From positions 62,001 through 126,000 of the forward strand of contig NZ_JALHPR010000008.1 of assembly GCF_022842375.1 (NCBI RefSeq): 64,000 bases of DNA, given 5' to 3'. The notes beneath the pieces are model-generated. The model was not told the DNA's origin, made no database searches, and was given only the letters and a program-made list of their open reading frames with translations. Both the position numbers and the translations under genes were made by a program. The DNA comes from Elioraea sp. (lineage in GTDB: Bacteria > Pseudomonadota > Alphaproteobacteria > Acetobacterales > Acetobacteraceae). Position 1 is the stretch's first letter; each line of letters begins with the position of its first letter. Positions 25,586-34,786 of the stretch are shown one piece after another.

Positions 25586-27522
25586 GCGGCCCGACGCTTT
25601 CGCTCGCGCAACGGCTGACGCTGGCCTTCCTCGGCCTTGTGGCTGCCGTGCTGCTCGTCAACGGCAGCATCTCGATGTGGTTTGCCTACCGCGAGGCCAC
25701 CGAGGCTGCGGTGCGCGTCGAGCAGGAGAAGGCCGATGCGGCGGCCGAACGCGTCGCGCAGTTCATCGCCGAGCTCGAACAGCAGATCGGCTGGACCACG
25801 CGGGCCGACTGGGCGCGCGTGCCGATGGAACAGCGGCGCTACGACTTCATCCGCCTGCTGCGCCAGGCACCGGCGATCACAGAACTGCTCTTCGTCGACG
25901 GCGGCGGGCATGAGCGGCTGCGCCTCTCCCGCCTCGAACCCGATGTGCTCGACAGCGGCACCGACCTCTCAGCCGATCCACGGTTTCGGGGTGCCCGCGA
26001 GAACCGCGTCTGGTACGGGCCGGTGACGTTCCGGCGCGGCTCCGAACCCTACATGCCCGTCGCGATGGCACATGCCGGGCGCAACCCGGGTGTCACGATC
26101 GCCGATGTGAACCTCAAGCTGATCTGGGAGGTGATCACCGCGATCCGCGTTGGCGGCACGGGCTATGCCTTCGTCACCGATGCCGCAGGCCGCCTCGTCG
26201 CCCACCCCGACATGAGCCTCGTGCTGCGCGAGACGGACCTCTCGCGCCTGCCGCAGGTGGCGAGTGCCATCACAGGCGCGGGCGAGCGCGTGCGCACGGC
26301 ACGGGGCCTTAACGGGCGCTCGGTGCTTTCGGCGCATGCCACGATCCCGCGCCTTGGGTGGCTCGTGTTCGTCGAACAGCCGACGGTGGAGGCGCTGGCG
26401 CCCGTCTATGCGGCGGCCTACCAGACATTGGCGTTGCTCTCCCTCGGCGTCGTGCTCGCACTCGGCGCGGGCGTGTTCCTCGCACGCCGCCTCACCGGCC
26501 CGATCCGGGCGTTGCAGGCGGGGGCCGAGCGGGTCGGCCAGGGCGACCTCACGCAGCGCATCGATGTCGGTGCAGCCGATGAGATCGGCACGCTCGCGCT
26601 GCGGTTCAACGAGATGGCGGCTCGCATCCAGGAGGCGCAGGAGACGCTCGAGGCCAAGGTCGAGGACCGCACGCGTGAGCTCGCGCAATCGCTCGACGAG
26701 CTTCGTGCGGCACAGGATCGGCTGGTGCAGACCGAGAAGCTTGCCTCTCTGGGGCAGCTGACCGCGGGCATCGCGCACGAGATCAAGAACCCGCTGAACT
26801 TCGTCAACAACTTCGCCGACCTGTCGCGCGAGCTGATCGAGGAACTAAGCTCGACGATGGAAAAAGCTGGACCGGCGCTCGACCCTGCGCTGCGGGCAGA
26901 CGTGGAGGAGGTGTGCGGTACGCTGCGCAACAACCTCGACAAGATCACCACGCATGGCAAGCGTGCCGACAGCATCGTGCGCAACATGCTCGCCCACTCC
27001 CGGGAGGGAAAGAGCGAGCGCCGCAGCGTCGAGCTCAACGCGCTGGTCGAAGAGGCGTTGAATCTGGCCTGGCATGGAACCCGGGCCGAGCGGCCAGGCT
27101 TCAACATCACACTCGAGAAGCGTCTCGACGCGGGCCTTGGGCAGGTGCAGATCTTTCCGCAGGAACTCACCCGCGTCCTGCTCAACCTGTTCGGCAACGC
27201 CTTCTACGCCGTTCAGAACAAGGAAGGGGTGGGTTTTCAGCCACACCTGCTCGTCACGACAGAGCAACGGTCCGGTAGCGTGGTGGTGCGGGTCCGAGAC
27301 AATGGCACCGGCATTCCGGAGCCGGTGCGCACCCGCATCTTCGAGCCGTTCTTCACGACCAAGCCGCCCGGCCAGGGGACTGGGCTCGGACTCTCGCTTT
27401 CGCACGATATCGTGGTGCGCCAACATGGTGGCGAGCTCGCTGTGGCGACCGAACCCGGCGCCTGGACCGAGTTCACCATCACGCTGCCCCGCGGCCCGGT
27501 GCTTGAGGGGAGAGCGGCATGA
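25582..27522 (+). CDS. Sensor histidine kinase, periplasmic dCache-like sensor, HAMP, HisKA, HATPase
   Basis: A 646-residue membrane kinase. A transmembrane segment near residues 12-33 and a second near 284-303 bracket a periplasmic sensor of about 250 residues with dCache-like wording (AITELLFVDGGGHERLRLSR, VWYGPVTFRRGSEPYMPVAM, IRVGGTGYAFVTDAAGRLVAHP). A HAMP domain (RLTGPIRALQAGAERVGQGD), a coiled coil, the phosphoacceptor in GIAHEIKNPLNFVNN (His399), an N-box NLFGNAFYAVQNK and G-boxes DNGTGIPEP and GTGLGLSLSH follow. The start is GTG, overlapping the last binding-protein stop; the end overlaps a receiver gene. I infer that one or more array proteins present ligand to the periplasmic domain. 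Confidence 0.93.
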   Translation: MSGPTLSLAQRLTLAFLGLVAAVLLVNGSISMWFAYREATEAAVRVEQEKADAAAERVAQFIAELEQQIGWTTRADWARVPMEQRRYDFIRLLRQAPAITELLFVDGGGHERLRLSRLEPDVLDSGTDLSADPRFRGARENRVWYGPVTFRRGSEPYMPVAMAHAGRNPGVTIADVNLKLIWEVITAIRVGGTGYAFVTDAAGRLVAHPDMSLVLRETDLSRLPQVASAITGAGERVRTARGLNGRSVLSAHATIPRLGWLVFVEQPTVEALAPVYAAAYQTLALLSLGVVLALGAGVFLARRLTGPIRALQAGAERVGQGDLTQRIDVGAADEIGTLALRFNEMAARIQEAQETLEAKVEDRTRELAQSLDELRAAQDRLVQTEKLASLGQLTAGIAHEIKNPLNFVNNFADLSRELIEELSSTMEKAGPALDPALRADVEEVCGTLRNNLDKITTHGKRADSIVRNMLAHSREGKSERRSVELNALVEEALNLAWHGTRAERPGFNITLEKRLDAGLGQVQIFPQELTRVLLNLFGNAFYAVQNKEGVGFQPHLLVTTEQRSGSVVVRVRDNGTGIPEPVRTRIFEPFFTTKPPGQGTGLGLSLSHDIVVRQHGGELAVATEPGAWTEFTITLPRGPVLEGRAA

Positions 27523-27917
27523 GCGTCCTGGTACTCGTCGTGGACGACGAACCGGACATCGCCGATCTGTTCCGGCAGCAGTTCCGCCACGATCTGCGGC
27601 AGGCCCGCTTCGCGCTGGGCTTCGCCACGTCAGGACCGCAGGCACTCGGGCTCATTGCAGCGGCCCAGGGGCGCGACATCATCCTCCTGCTCTCCGACAT
27701 CAACATGCCTGGAATGAGCGGGTTCGACCTGCTTGCCCGCGCCCGCGCGCTGCGTCCTGACCTGCCTATCATCATGATCACCGCCTATGATGATGCCGCA
27801 ACACGTTCACGCGCCGTTGCCGAAGGGGCCGAGGGGCTCGTCGCCAAGCCGATCGATTTCACGCTGCTGCGCATTGAAATCGAGCGCCGCCTCGCAGTAC
27901 GGGAAGCCCGGCGATGA
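27519..27917 (+). CDS. Single-domain response regulator (CheY-like receiver)
   Basis: A 132-residue stand-alone receiver with no output domain. The acidic cluster is [10 protein letters not shown] near residue 8, the phosphoacceptor is Asp60 in [12 protein letters not shown], the switch threonine is in IIMITAYDD, and the lysine is in [11 protein letters not shown]. It overlaps the kinase gene (ATGA) upstream and the receiver-cyclase gene (ATGA) downstream. Roles consistent with this position are a phosphate sink for the kinase, a shuttle, or a protein-protein switch; sequence does not decide between them. Confidence 0.93.
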   Translation: MSVLVLVVDDEPDIADLFRQQFRHDLRQARFALGFATSGPQALGLIAAAQGRDIILLLSDINMPGMSGFDLLARARALRPDLPIIMITAYDDAATRSRAVAEGAEGLVAKPIDFTLLRIEIERRLAVREARR

Positions 27918-29155
27918 GTCTCATTCTAGTGGTCGATGACGAGCCGGATCTCGAGGTCCTGATCCTGCAGAAGTTCCGCCGCGAGGCCCGTGAGGGACGA
28001 TTCGCCTTCCACTTTGCGCGTGATGGCGTCGAGGCGCTGGAGCGGTTGGCCGCAGCGCCCGAGACAGCGCTTCTGCTTGCCGACATCAACATGCCGCGGA
28101 TGGATGGCCTCACGCTGCTTGCGCGTCTGCAGGAAAGGCCGGACCCGCCGGCCACCGTCATCGTCTCGGCCTACGGCGACATGGCGAACATCCGCACCGC
28201 GATGAACCGAGGGGCCTTCGACTTCCTCACCAAGCCGATCGACTTCGCCGATCTCGATGCGACCATGGCCAAGACGCTGCGCCATGTCGGCGAGCGGCGC
28301 GCGGCGGAGGCGCGGCGGCTGGCGGCGGAACGCGCGCATGCAGCGCTTGCGCGCTACTTTTCGCCCAACCTCGCCCGGCAACTGGCCGATGCGGCGCGCG
28401 CGCTGGATCTCGGCGGCCAGCGGCGGGACGTCAGCGCGCTGTTCACCGATATCACCGGCTTTACGGCTTTGGTCGAGAGCCTTGATGCAGCCGCACTTGC
28501 GGCGATGCTGAACGCCTATCTCACAGGCATGACCGACATCGCCTTCGCCCATGGCGGAACCGTGGCGAAGGTCATGGGCGACGGCATGCTGCTGCTGTTC
28601 GGCGCGCCGGATGACCAGCCCGACCACGCAGCGCGCGCCGTGGCCTGCGCACTTGCGCTTGATGTCTTTGCCGAATCATTCCGCGGCGGCCACTCCGCAA
28701 AGGGGCTCGCGCTCGGCGCCACGCGCATCGGCGTCCACAGCGGCCCGGCCCTGGTCGGGGATTTCGGTGGCGGCAGGCATTTCGATTACACGGCGTATGG
28801 AGAGACGATCAACCTCGCCTCGCGGCTCGAAACCGTGAACAAGGCACTTGGCACAAGGCTGCTCGTCTCGGCGTCGACAGTGCAGCGGATCGGCGGCTTC
28901 CAGGGGCGCCCGGTTGGCGATCTGCTGCTGCGCGGGGTCGGCCAGCCGCTCACTGCCTTCGAGCCGCTGACGCATGACCGTGTGCGCACCGCCGCGATCT
29001 GTGCCTACCAGGAGATCTTCGCCCGGCTCGACGGCGCCGATGCTGGCGTGGGGGTAGCGATGGCGCGGCTTGCAGCGGCGGGCGACCCGCTTGCCGCTTT
29101 TCATGCACAGCGGCTCGCGGCCGGTGCCGCGGGCCGGCTGATCGATCTTCGATGA
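27914..29155 (+). CDS. Receiver domain fused to class III adenylate/guanylate cyclase
   Basis: A 413-residue cytoplasmic protein. The N-terminal receiver ([11 protein letters not shown]; phosphoacceptor Asp57 in [21 protein letters not shown]) is followed by a short helical linker and a class III cyclase domain from about residue 170. Catalytic features are intact: [11 protein letters not shown] (metal Asp179), [20 protein letters not shown] (Lys219, metal Asp223), [16 protein letters not shown], and the nucleotide-binding [16 protein letters not shown]. cAMP is the more likely product because the cyclase family here is the bacterial adenylate type, but cGMP is not excluded. Phosphorylation by the adjacent kinase probably sets its activity. 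Confidence 0.93.
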   Translation: MSLILVVDDEPDLEVLILQKFRREAREGRFAFHFARDGVEALERLAAAPETALLLADINMPRMDGLTLLARLQERPDPPATVIVSAYGDMANIRTAMNRGAFDFLTKPIDFADLDATMAKTLRHVGERRAAEARRLAAERAHAALARYFSPNLARQLADAARALDLGGQRRDVSALFTDITGFTALVESLDAAALAAMLNAYLTGMTDIAFAHGGTVAKVMGDGMLLLFGAPDDQPDHAARAVACALALDVFAESFRGGHSAKGLALGATRIGVHSGPALVGDFGGGRHFDYTAYGETINLASRLETVNKALGTRLLVSASTVQRIGGFQGRPVGDLLLRGVGQPLTAFEPLTHDRVRTAAICAYQEIFARLDGADAGVGVAMARLAAAGDPLAAFHAQRLAAGAAGRLIDLR

Positions 29156-31257
29156 CGCGCGCGACTGAGGCAGGTGCCGGGCTCCATGCCGGCATCCTCG
29201 CCGCGACGCAGTCTCTGACGCATGGCATGATCGCCTTCGCCGCCCTTGGCACGGCCGGCGTCGCCTTCGGCATGGCGGCGGCGCTTGCAGCCTCGGCGCT
29301 GGCGGGCCTCTCCATTGCGCTTCTCGGCTCAAGCCGCCCGTTGATGGGGAATACCTCGGCGGCCACGGCGCTGATCGCCGGAGGGCTGCTCGCCGCCCTG
29401 GAGCCGTCCAGTTTCGGCCATGCCATCGCGATGGCCATGCTCCTTGCTGGTGCTGCCGGGCTGCTGATGCTGGCCGCGAACCGCCTCGCCGGCGTCGCCG
29501 CGCTGGTGCCGACACCTGTCGCGCAGGGGCTCGGCAATGCGATCGCGCTCCTGGTCATGATCGCCCAGGCGCCGATCCTGCTGGGCGCCGCGCCGGGTGA
29601 GGCTGCGCCCTGGGCTGCGCCGGTGCCTGGCGCCATGGCAGTGGCCGCCCTCGCCCTGCTGCTGATGCTGCGCCCGCTGCCTGGCCTGCCGGCACCGCTC
29701 GTTGCCCTGGCGGTGGCGAGTGGGCTGCATCATGTGCTTTCCGATGCCGGGATCGCAACGGGGCCGGTCGTCGGCATCGCGCCGACGGTGCACACCTTCG
29801 TTGCCGGGATCGCTGCTGCCACTGCCGGACGGCCGCACGCGCTTCACATCGCGCGGGTGCTGCCAGCCGCGCTGTCGCTTGCGCTGCTGGCGACCATCGA
29901 GACGATGGCCGCTGCCGCCGCCCTGCGCGAGGCGTCCGGCAGGCGCGGCGACCATCACAGCGACCTGCGTGGCGCAGCGCTCGGCATGCTCAGTAGTGCG
30001 GTGGCCGGCGGCATGCCAACCGTCGGATTGATGGTCCCGAGCATGGCCTGTTGGCGTGCCGGTGGCCGCGGCCGCGCAGCGCAGCTCTGGCGACTGCCGG
30101 TCCCACTTGCCGTGCTTCTGGCGGGAGGCGCGCTGGTAGCGATGCTGCCTTTTGCTGCGCTGTCCGGCGTTCTCTGCGGTGCGGTGCTGCGGCTCATCAA
30201 GGTCCCGCCTTCGCCGCTGTCGCGCGCCCCGGGGCGCGCGCGGCGCGCAGGCGATGCGCTCGTCGTGCTGTCGGTGATGGCAACGGCGCTTGCCTTTGGC
30301 CTCGTCGCAGCAGTGGGGGCCGGGATGCTGCTCGCCATGGTAATCTTCACTGCCTCCATGGCGGCCTCGCCTGTACGCCGCGTCTCGCGCAACCCTGTCG
30401 GGCGATCACGCATCCGGCGCCCAGCCGGACAGGAGCGTGCGCTCCGCGATGCCGGCGAGGCAATCGCGTTGATCGCGTTGGAGGGTGCGATCTTCTTCGG
30501 TAGCGCCGAGCACGCGCTGCAGCGGGCGGAGGCTGAGCGTTCGGCGGGCGCAGCTCTGCTGATCCTCGACCTCACGCGCGTCACACGCCTGGATCTCTCC
30601 GGTGGGCGGCGGCTGATCGAGATCTGCCGCGTCATGCCGGGCCGGGTTCTGCTGGCGCCGCTGCATCCATGCAGCCGCGTGGCCATGGAACTGGAGGCGC
30701 TCGGCCTGCTCGCGAGGCTGCCTCCAGCTGCCGTCTTCGCCGACCTGCCTGCCGCGGTTGAGGCCGCGGAAGCCATCGTCCTGTCAGCGATCGAGCCCGA
30801 CGAACGGGCCTGGCCTGCAACACCGCGCGCGGCGCTAGAGGCCCTCGGCGTGCCCTCCTCTGAGGTGGGGCCGCTGCTTGCACTCTGCACCGAACAGCAT
30901 TTCGCCGCGGGTGCGCCGATCCTTCGCCGTGACGAACTGGCGGATGCTGCCTATCTGCTGCTTTCCGGGGAGGTGCTGATCAGTCTGCCGTCGATCGGGG
31001 CACGGCCGGCAACGCGTCTCGCGGTGCTGGTGCCTGGCGTGCTGTTCGGCGAGTCCGCTCTCCTCGGGCAGATGCGGCGCAGCGCCGACGCCACCGCCCG
31101 GTCCGCTGTGCGGTGTCTGCGCCTGGATGCTGTCGCCGTCGACCGGCTGCGCAGCGAGGCACCGCAGGTGGCATGGCACCTGATGACGACCGTGGCGCGG
31201 CAACTCGGGGTTCAGGTCCGGGCCGCGAATGCCACGATTGACCGGCTCGAGGAATGA
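29152..31257 (+). CDS. SulP-family anion transporter with STAS and cyclic-nucleotide-binding domains
   Basis: A 701-residue inner-membrane protein. Residues 1 to about 415 are a SulP (SLC26-like) permease core with many hydrophobic segments ([59 protein letters not shown]). A STAS domain follows (about 425-545; [20 protein letters not shown]), then a cyclic-nucleotide-binding domain (about 570-700) whose phosphate-binding cassette reads [17 protein letters not shown]. The start overlaps the cyclase gene (ATGA). The layout suggests an anion carrier (sulfate, bicarbonate or a carboxylate) gated by the cyclic nucleotide made by the neighbouring gene product. The transported ion is not readable from sequence. 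Confidence 0.92.
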   Translation: MTRATEAGAGLHAGILAATQSLTHGMIAFAALGTAGVAFGMAAALAASALAGLSIALLGSSRPLMGNTSAATALIAGGLLAALEPSSFGHAIAMAMLLAGAAGLLMLAANRLAGVAALVPTPVAQGLGNAIALLVMIAQAPILLGAAPGEAAPWAAPVPGAMAVAALALLLMLRPLPGLPAPLVALAVASGLHHVLSDAGIATGPVVGIAPTVHTFVAGIAAATAGRPHALHIARVLPAALSLALLATIETMAAAAALREASGRRGDHHSDLRGAALGMLSSAVAGGMPTVGLMVPSMACWRAGGRGRAAQLWRLPVPLAVLLAGGALVAMLPFAALSGVLCGAVLRLIKVPPSPLSRAPGRARRAGDALVVLSVMATALAFGLVAAVGAGMLLAMVIFTASMAASPVRRVSRNPVGRSRIRRPAGQERALRDAGEAIALIALEGAIFFGSAEHALQRAEAERSAGAALLILDLTRVTRLDLSGGRRLIEICRVMPGRVLLAPLHPCSRVAMELEALGLLARLPPAAVFADLPAAVEAAEAIVLSAIEPDERAWPATPRAALEALGVPSSEVGPLLALCTEQHFAAGAPILRRDELADAAYLLLSGEVLISLPSIGARPATRLAVLVPGVLFGESALLGQMRRSADATARSAVRCLRLDAVAVDRLRSEAPQVAWHLMTTVARQLGVQVRAANATIDRLEE

Positions 31258-31560
31258 CGACCGGACCGCCGCGCTTTCCACAGGCTTGTCGAGAGTATCG
31301 TATCAGGCTTGAGGGTGGCCCCAGGCCTGCCGAGGTGGCAGCCGCCCTTCTCGCGGTCGAAGCCGAAGGGGACCTCCGAGCGGGCGTTGTTGGCGGGCAG
31401 GGTGCAGGCACTCGGTGCTGACAAATTGCGCAGCTGCCCAGACGCGCGGCGGCCGGCCCGCAGTTCACCACGCCGGCGCACGCGAGATCCTGCCATGGCA
31501 CGGCGCTTGCCTGCCACGGTAGCGCTCGATGGGGTCCGTCTGCACGTGAGAGGGCTTGGA
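31258..31560. other. Intergenic region, no recognisable gene
   Basis: A 303-nt gap between the SulP gene and the oxygenase gene. It is open in the oxygenase frame from 31309, with an in-frame ATG at 31495, but the encoded residues are arginine/proline-rich and lack family similarity. GAGAGGG at 31548-31554 is the ribosome-binding site for GTG 31561. No clear terminator was seen after the SulP stop. Confidence 0.5.
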
Positions 31561-32622
31561 GTGACCATTCCGACGATCGACCTCGGCCGGTTCCGCGGCG
31601 GCGGCATTGCCGAGCGCGCGGCCATCGCCGCCGAGATGGACGCAGCAGGACGCCATCTGGGCTTCCTGCGCGTGGTCGACCCCAGCTTCCCAACCGCGGT
31701 GGTCGATGATCTCACCGCCGCGGCGCGCGCCTTCTTCTCCCTGCCGGTGGCCGAGAAGCGCGCCTGCGCCATTGGAAGCGAGGAGCGCTTCAACGGCTAC
31801 TGGGGCGTGGAAAGCGAACTCAGCGGCGCGCTCTTCGGCTCCGCCGGCGCGTTCGACCTCAAGGAGAAATTCAAGATCAGTCGCCCGGTCGACAACGACG
31901 CCCACGACCCCGCCCGCCCCGAGGTGGGCTGGGCGTACCAGCCGAACGTCTGGCCCGCTGCGCTGCCGTCGTTCCAGCTTGCCGCCGAGGCCTTCTACGT
32001 CGAGATGCAGCGCGTCGGTGACAGCATCATGGAGGTCGCCGCCGCGGCGCTCGGGCTTGGCGAAGGCTGGTTCGCACCGGCCCTGGCGCTGCAGGAGAGC
32101 ACCGCGAGCTGCCTCTGGTATCCCCCCGTCACGGCCGCGCTGCCGGCGGGCCAGATGGGGGCGAGCGCGCACCGCGACATCGGCTCGCTGACCCTGCTCG
32201 TCGAGGCGTCCGGGCCCGGCCTCGCGCGCGGCGGTCTCGAGATCATGGACGAGGCCGGGGCCTGGATCCCCGCTGCCTACGAGCCGGGCACGATCATGGT
32301 CAACGTGGGCGATCTGCTGCGGCGCTGGACCAATGACCGCTGGACCTCGTCGCTCCACCGCGTCGTCAGCCCGCGTGGGGCGGCGGGCGGGCGCATGTCC
32401 TTCGGCTTCTTCCAGAAGCCCGCCTTCGCAACCGTGGTCGAGGCCCTTCCCACCTGCACCGGACCGGCGAACCCGCCCCGCCATCCGCCGATGACGGCGG
32501 GCGAGTACATGCGCATCCGGATGCTGCACAGCGTCGGCGTGCGCGAGAACGTCGAGCGCGTCCTCGAACCCGCGCTGATGACCGAGGCCGATCCCGCCTA
32601 TGGGCGACCCGCGCGTGCGTGA
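31561..32622 (+). CDS. 2-oxoglutarate/Fe(II)-dependent oxygenase, isopenicillin N synthase-like
   Basis: A 353-residue oxygenase of the isopenicillin-N-synthase-like family. The N-terminus VTIPTIDLGRFRGGG and FFSLPVAEKRACAIGSEERF are typical of the DIOX_N part. The iron ligands are visible in AHRDIGSLTLL (His and Asp) and SLHRVVSPRG (distal His), and the 2-oxoglutarate-binding Arg-x-Ser is in GGRMSFGFF. GTG 31561 is supported by GAGAGGG 7 nt upstream; ATG 31495 is a weaker alternative. It precedes a polyamine-type importer by 39 nt and is probably co-transcribed, so it may hydroxylate or cleave the imported compound. Confidence 0.92.
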   Translation: MTIPTIDLGRFRGGGIAERAAIAAEMDAAGRHLGFLRVVDPSFPTAVVDDLTAAARAFFSLPVAEKRACAIGSEERFNGYWGVESELSGALFGSAGAFDLKEKFKISRPVDNDAHDPARPEVGWAYQPNVWPAALPSFQLAAEAFYVEMQRVGDSIMEVAAAALGLGEGWFAPALALQESTASCLWYPPVTAALPAGQMGASAHRDIGSLTLLVEASGPGLARGGLEIMDEAGAWIPAAYEPGTIMVNVGDLLRRWTNDRWTSSLHRVVSPRGAAGGRMSFGFFQKPAFATVVEALPTCTGPANPPRHPPMTAGEYMRIRMLHSVGVRENVERVLEPALMTEADPAYGRPARA

Positions 32623-32661
32623 CCATCGCCGCCCCACCAGACCCACACGGACGAGGAACCA

Positions 32662-33708
32662 ATGACACAGATCACCCGCCGTCGCCTCGGCCTCGGCGCG
32701 CTCGCCGCCTCCACGACGCTTGCCGCGCCGCACGTTGCCTGGGCGCAATCGCGCGAGCTCGTGATGGGAAGCCTCGGCGGCACGCTCGACGCGCCCTATC
32801 GTCGCGCCGCCGATGCGGTGGAACGGCGCAACCGCGGCGTCTCCATCCGCCTGGTGCCGAGCCTCTCGGCGGAGGTGATCGCGCGGGTGAAGGCGGCGCG
32901 CGGCGACAGCCCGTTCGACATGACCACCATGGAGGCGCCAGCCCTGCTGCTCGGTGTCCAGGAGGATGTGTTCGAGCGCATCGACCTGTCCAGGATCCCC
33001 AACGCGGCGCGGCTCGATCCGAAATACCTGCCCGAAGCCCATGGTTGGGGCGTGCCCACGTTCTACACCGGCATCGGCATCGCCTATAACAAGTCCATGG
33101 TGCCGAACCCGCCCACCTCCTGGGCGGATCTCTGGAACCCGGCGTTCCGCGGCAAGATCGGCCTCGCGCGCCCCTCGTCCAACCTTGGCCTCGCCTCGCT
33201 CGCCGTCGCGACGTCTGTGGCCGGCGGCACGGATGCCGACCTCGGCCCGGGGATGGCCAAGTGGCGCGAGCTCCAGCCGGTCATCGCGCGCAGCCCAGCG
33301 ATCCTGACGCAGATGCTCGAGCGCGGCGAGATCGCGCTCTGCATCCTCTGGCACAGCAACACCGCGATCGCGGCCAGCAAGGGCCTGCCGATCGGCTTCG
33401 TGAAGCCCGCGCCGCTGGGCATGATGGTGCTCGCCTCCTCGGCGGTCGTGTTCCGCACGAGCGCGAACAAGGAGCTCGCCTACGAGTACATCAACGAGCT
33501 GATCGCGCCCGAGCAGCAGCGCTTCGCCGCGGGGTCCCCCTACTTCTTCGGCATCACCGTCACCGGCGTGGCGCCGCCGCCCGACAGCGCCGCGTTCCTG
33601 CCGGCGAACCCGCAGGAGGTCTCGCAGATCAAGGAGATCGACTGGACGAAGATCGTTCCGGTCCGTGGGCGTCTCGTCGAGGCGTTCGATCGGATGTACT
33701 CGCTCTGA
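32662..33708 (+). CDS. Extracellular solute-binding protein, PotD-like
   Basis: A 348-residue periplasmic binding protein. The N-terminus MTQITRRRLGLGALAASTTL has a twin-arginine-like motif, with HVAWAQS as the likely cleavage region. The mature part starts RELVMGSLGGTLDAPYRRAA and contains YTGIGIAYNKSMVPNPPTSW and WADLWNPAFRGKIGL, wording shared by PotD- and FbpA-like proteins. ATG 32662 follows GAGGAACC. It is the first gene of a four-gene importer (binding protein, ATPase, two permeases) after the oxygenase. The ligand is unknown; an amine, opine or similar small molecule is likely. Confidence 0.93.
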   Translation: MTQITRRRLGLGALAASTTLAAPHVAWAQSRELVMGSLGGTLDAPYRRAADAVERRNRGVSIRLVPSLSAEVIARVKAARGDSPFDMTTMEAPALLLGVQEDVFERIDLSRIPNAARLDPKYLPEAHGWGVPTFYTGIGIAYNKSMVPNPPTSWADLWNPAFRGKIGLARPSSNLGLASLAVATSVAGGTDADLGPGMAKWRELQPVIARSPAILTQMLERGEIALCILWHSNTAIAASKGLPIGFVKPAPLGMMVLASSAVVFRTSANKELAYEYINELIAPEQQRFAAGSPYFFGITVTGVAPPPDSAAFLPANPQEVSQIKEIDWTKIVPVRGRLVEAFDRMYSL

Positions 33709-33712
33709 TGCG

Positions 33713-34786
33713 ATGAGCGGGCAGGGGGTGGCGGCGTTCCTGGACGTCGCCGGGGTCTCGAAGGCGTTCGGCGCGCACGCAGCGCTCGATGACTGCACGC
33801 TCGCAGTGCGGCAGGGGGAGATCGTCACCCTCCTCGGCGCATCGGGCTGCGGCAAGACGACGTTGCTGCGCATCATCGCCGGCTTCGTCGCACCCGATTC
33901 CGGCACCGTGCGGCTCGGTGGCCAGGATGCGCTCGCGATGCCGGTGAACCGGCGGCCCATCGGTGTCGTGTTCCAATCCTATGCGCTGTTTCCGCACATG
34001 ACGGTCGCGCGCAATGTGGGCTACGGCCTGCGCGTGCGGGGGGTGCCGCGGGAGGAGCAGCGCCGGCGCCTCGCGGAGGCGCTCGAGCTCGTCTCGCTCA
34101 CGGCGTTCGCAGACCGCTACCCCGCGCAGCTCTCCGGCGGGCAGCAGCAGCGGGTGGCGCTCGCCCGCGCCCTCGTGCTCGCGCCGCAACTCCTGCTGCT
34201 CGACGAGCCGTTCAGCGCGCTCGATGCGAAGCTGCGGGCGGCGATGCAGTCTGAGGTGCGGCGGCTCATCAAGTCGGTCGGCATCACGGCGGTGTTCGTG
34301 ACGCACGACCAGGATGAGGCGATGGGCATCTCCGACGCGATCGCGGTCATGCGCGGCGGCCGGATCGAACAGGCAGGCCCGCCGGCTGAGGTGTATGACC
34401 GCCCGGCTTCCGCCTTCGTCGCCGATTTCGTCGGCGCGGCGAACCACTGGCCGGATGAGGCGCGCGGCGGCCGCGTGACGCTGCCCGCAGGGCTCAGCGT
34501 TCCCTCCCGCGTGATCGGCCGTGTGTCAGTGATGGTGCGCCCGCACAACCTCGAGCCCTGCCCCGTCGGCGCGGAGGGCGCTGCCTGGCGCGGCCGCGTC
34601 GCCTTCGTCCGCCCCTCGGGGCCGTTCCTCGAGATAGAGGTGCTGGTGGAAGGCGCGCCCTTGCCCTTCCGCGTCACCGTTCCGCGTGCCGGTGCGGTTC
34701 CCGCGCCAGGCGAGGCGGTGGCCCTGCGCGTGCGCGACCTCTCGGCCTGCTTCGTGTTCCCCCGGCTCGACCAGGCCGCCGCATGA
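33713..34786 (+). CDS. ABC transporter ATP-binding protein, PotA-like
   Basis: A 357-residue ATPase subunit. Motifs are Walker A GASGCGKTT, Q-loop VFQSYALFPHMT, signature LSGGQQQR, Walker B LLLLDEPFSALD and H-loop FVTHDQDEAM, then a TOBE-like C-terminus (VMVRPHNLEPCP onward). ATG 33713 starts 4 nt after the binding-protein stop. Its own stop overlaps the first permease gene (ATGA). It energises import through the two following permeases. Confidence 0.95.
   Translation: MSGQGVAAFLDVAGVSKAFGAHAALDDCTLAVRQGEIVTLLGASGCGKTTLLRIIAGFVAPDSGTVRLGGQDALAMPVNRRPIGVVFQSYALFPHMTVARNVGYGLRVRGVPREEQRRRLAEALELVSLTAFADRYPAQLSGGQQQRVALARALVLAPQLLLLDEPFSALDAKLRAAMQSEVRRLIKSVGITAVFVTHDQDEAMGISDAIAVMRGGRIEQAGPPAEVYDRPASAFVADFVGAANHWPDEARGGRVTLPAGLSVPSRVIGRVSVMVRPHNLEPCPVGAEGAAWRGRVAFVRPSGPFLEIEVLVEGAPLPFRVTVPRAGAVPAPGEAVALRVRDLSACFVFPRLDQAAA

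Noticed and set aside
31309-31500. Possible transposase remnant before the oxygenase gene
   Set aside because: The minus-strand frame has no transposase motif or terminal repeats; left as unexplained intergenic sequence.
31465-33960. An 831-codon open frame antisense to the oxygenase and binding-protein genes
   Set aside because: Low-complexity composition and complete overlap with two well-supported genes; frame left open by GC bias.
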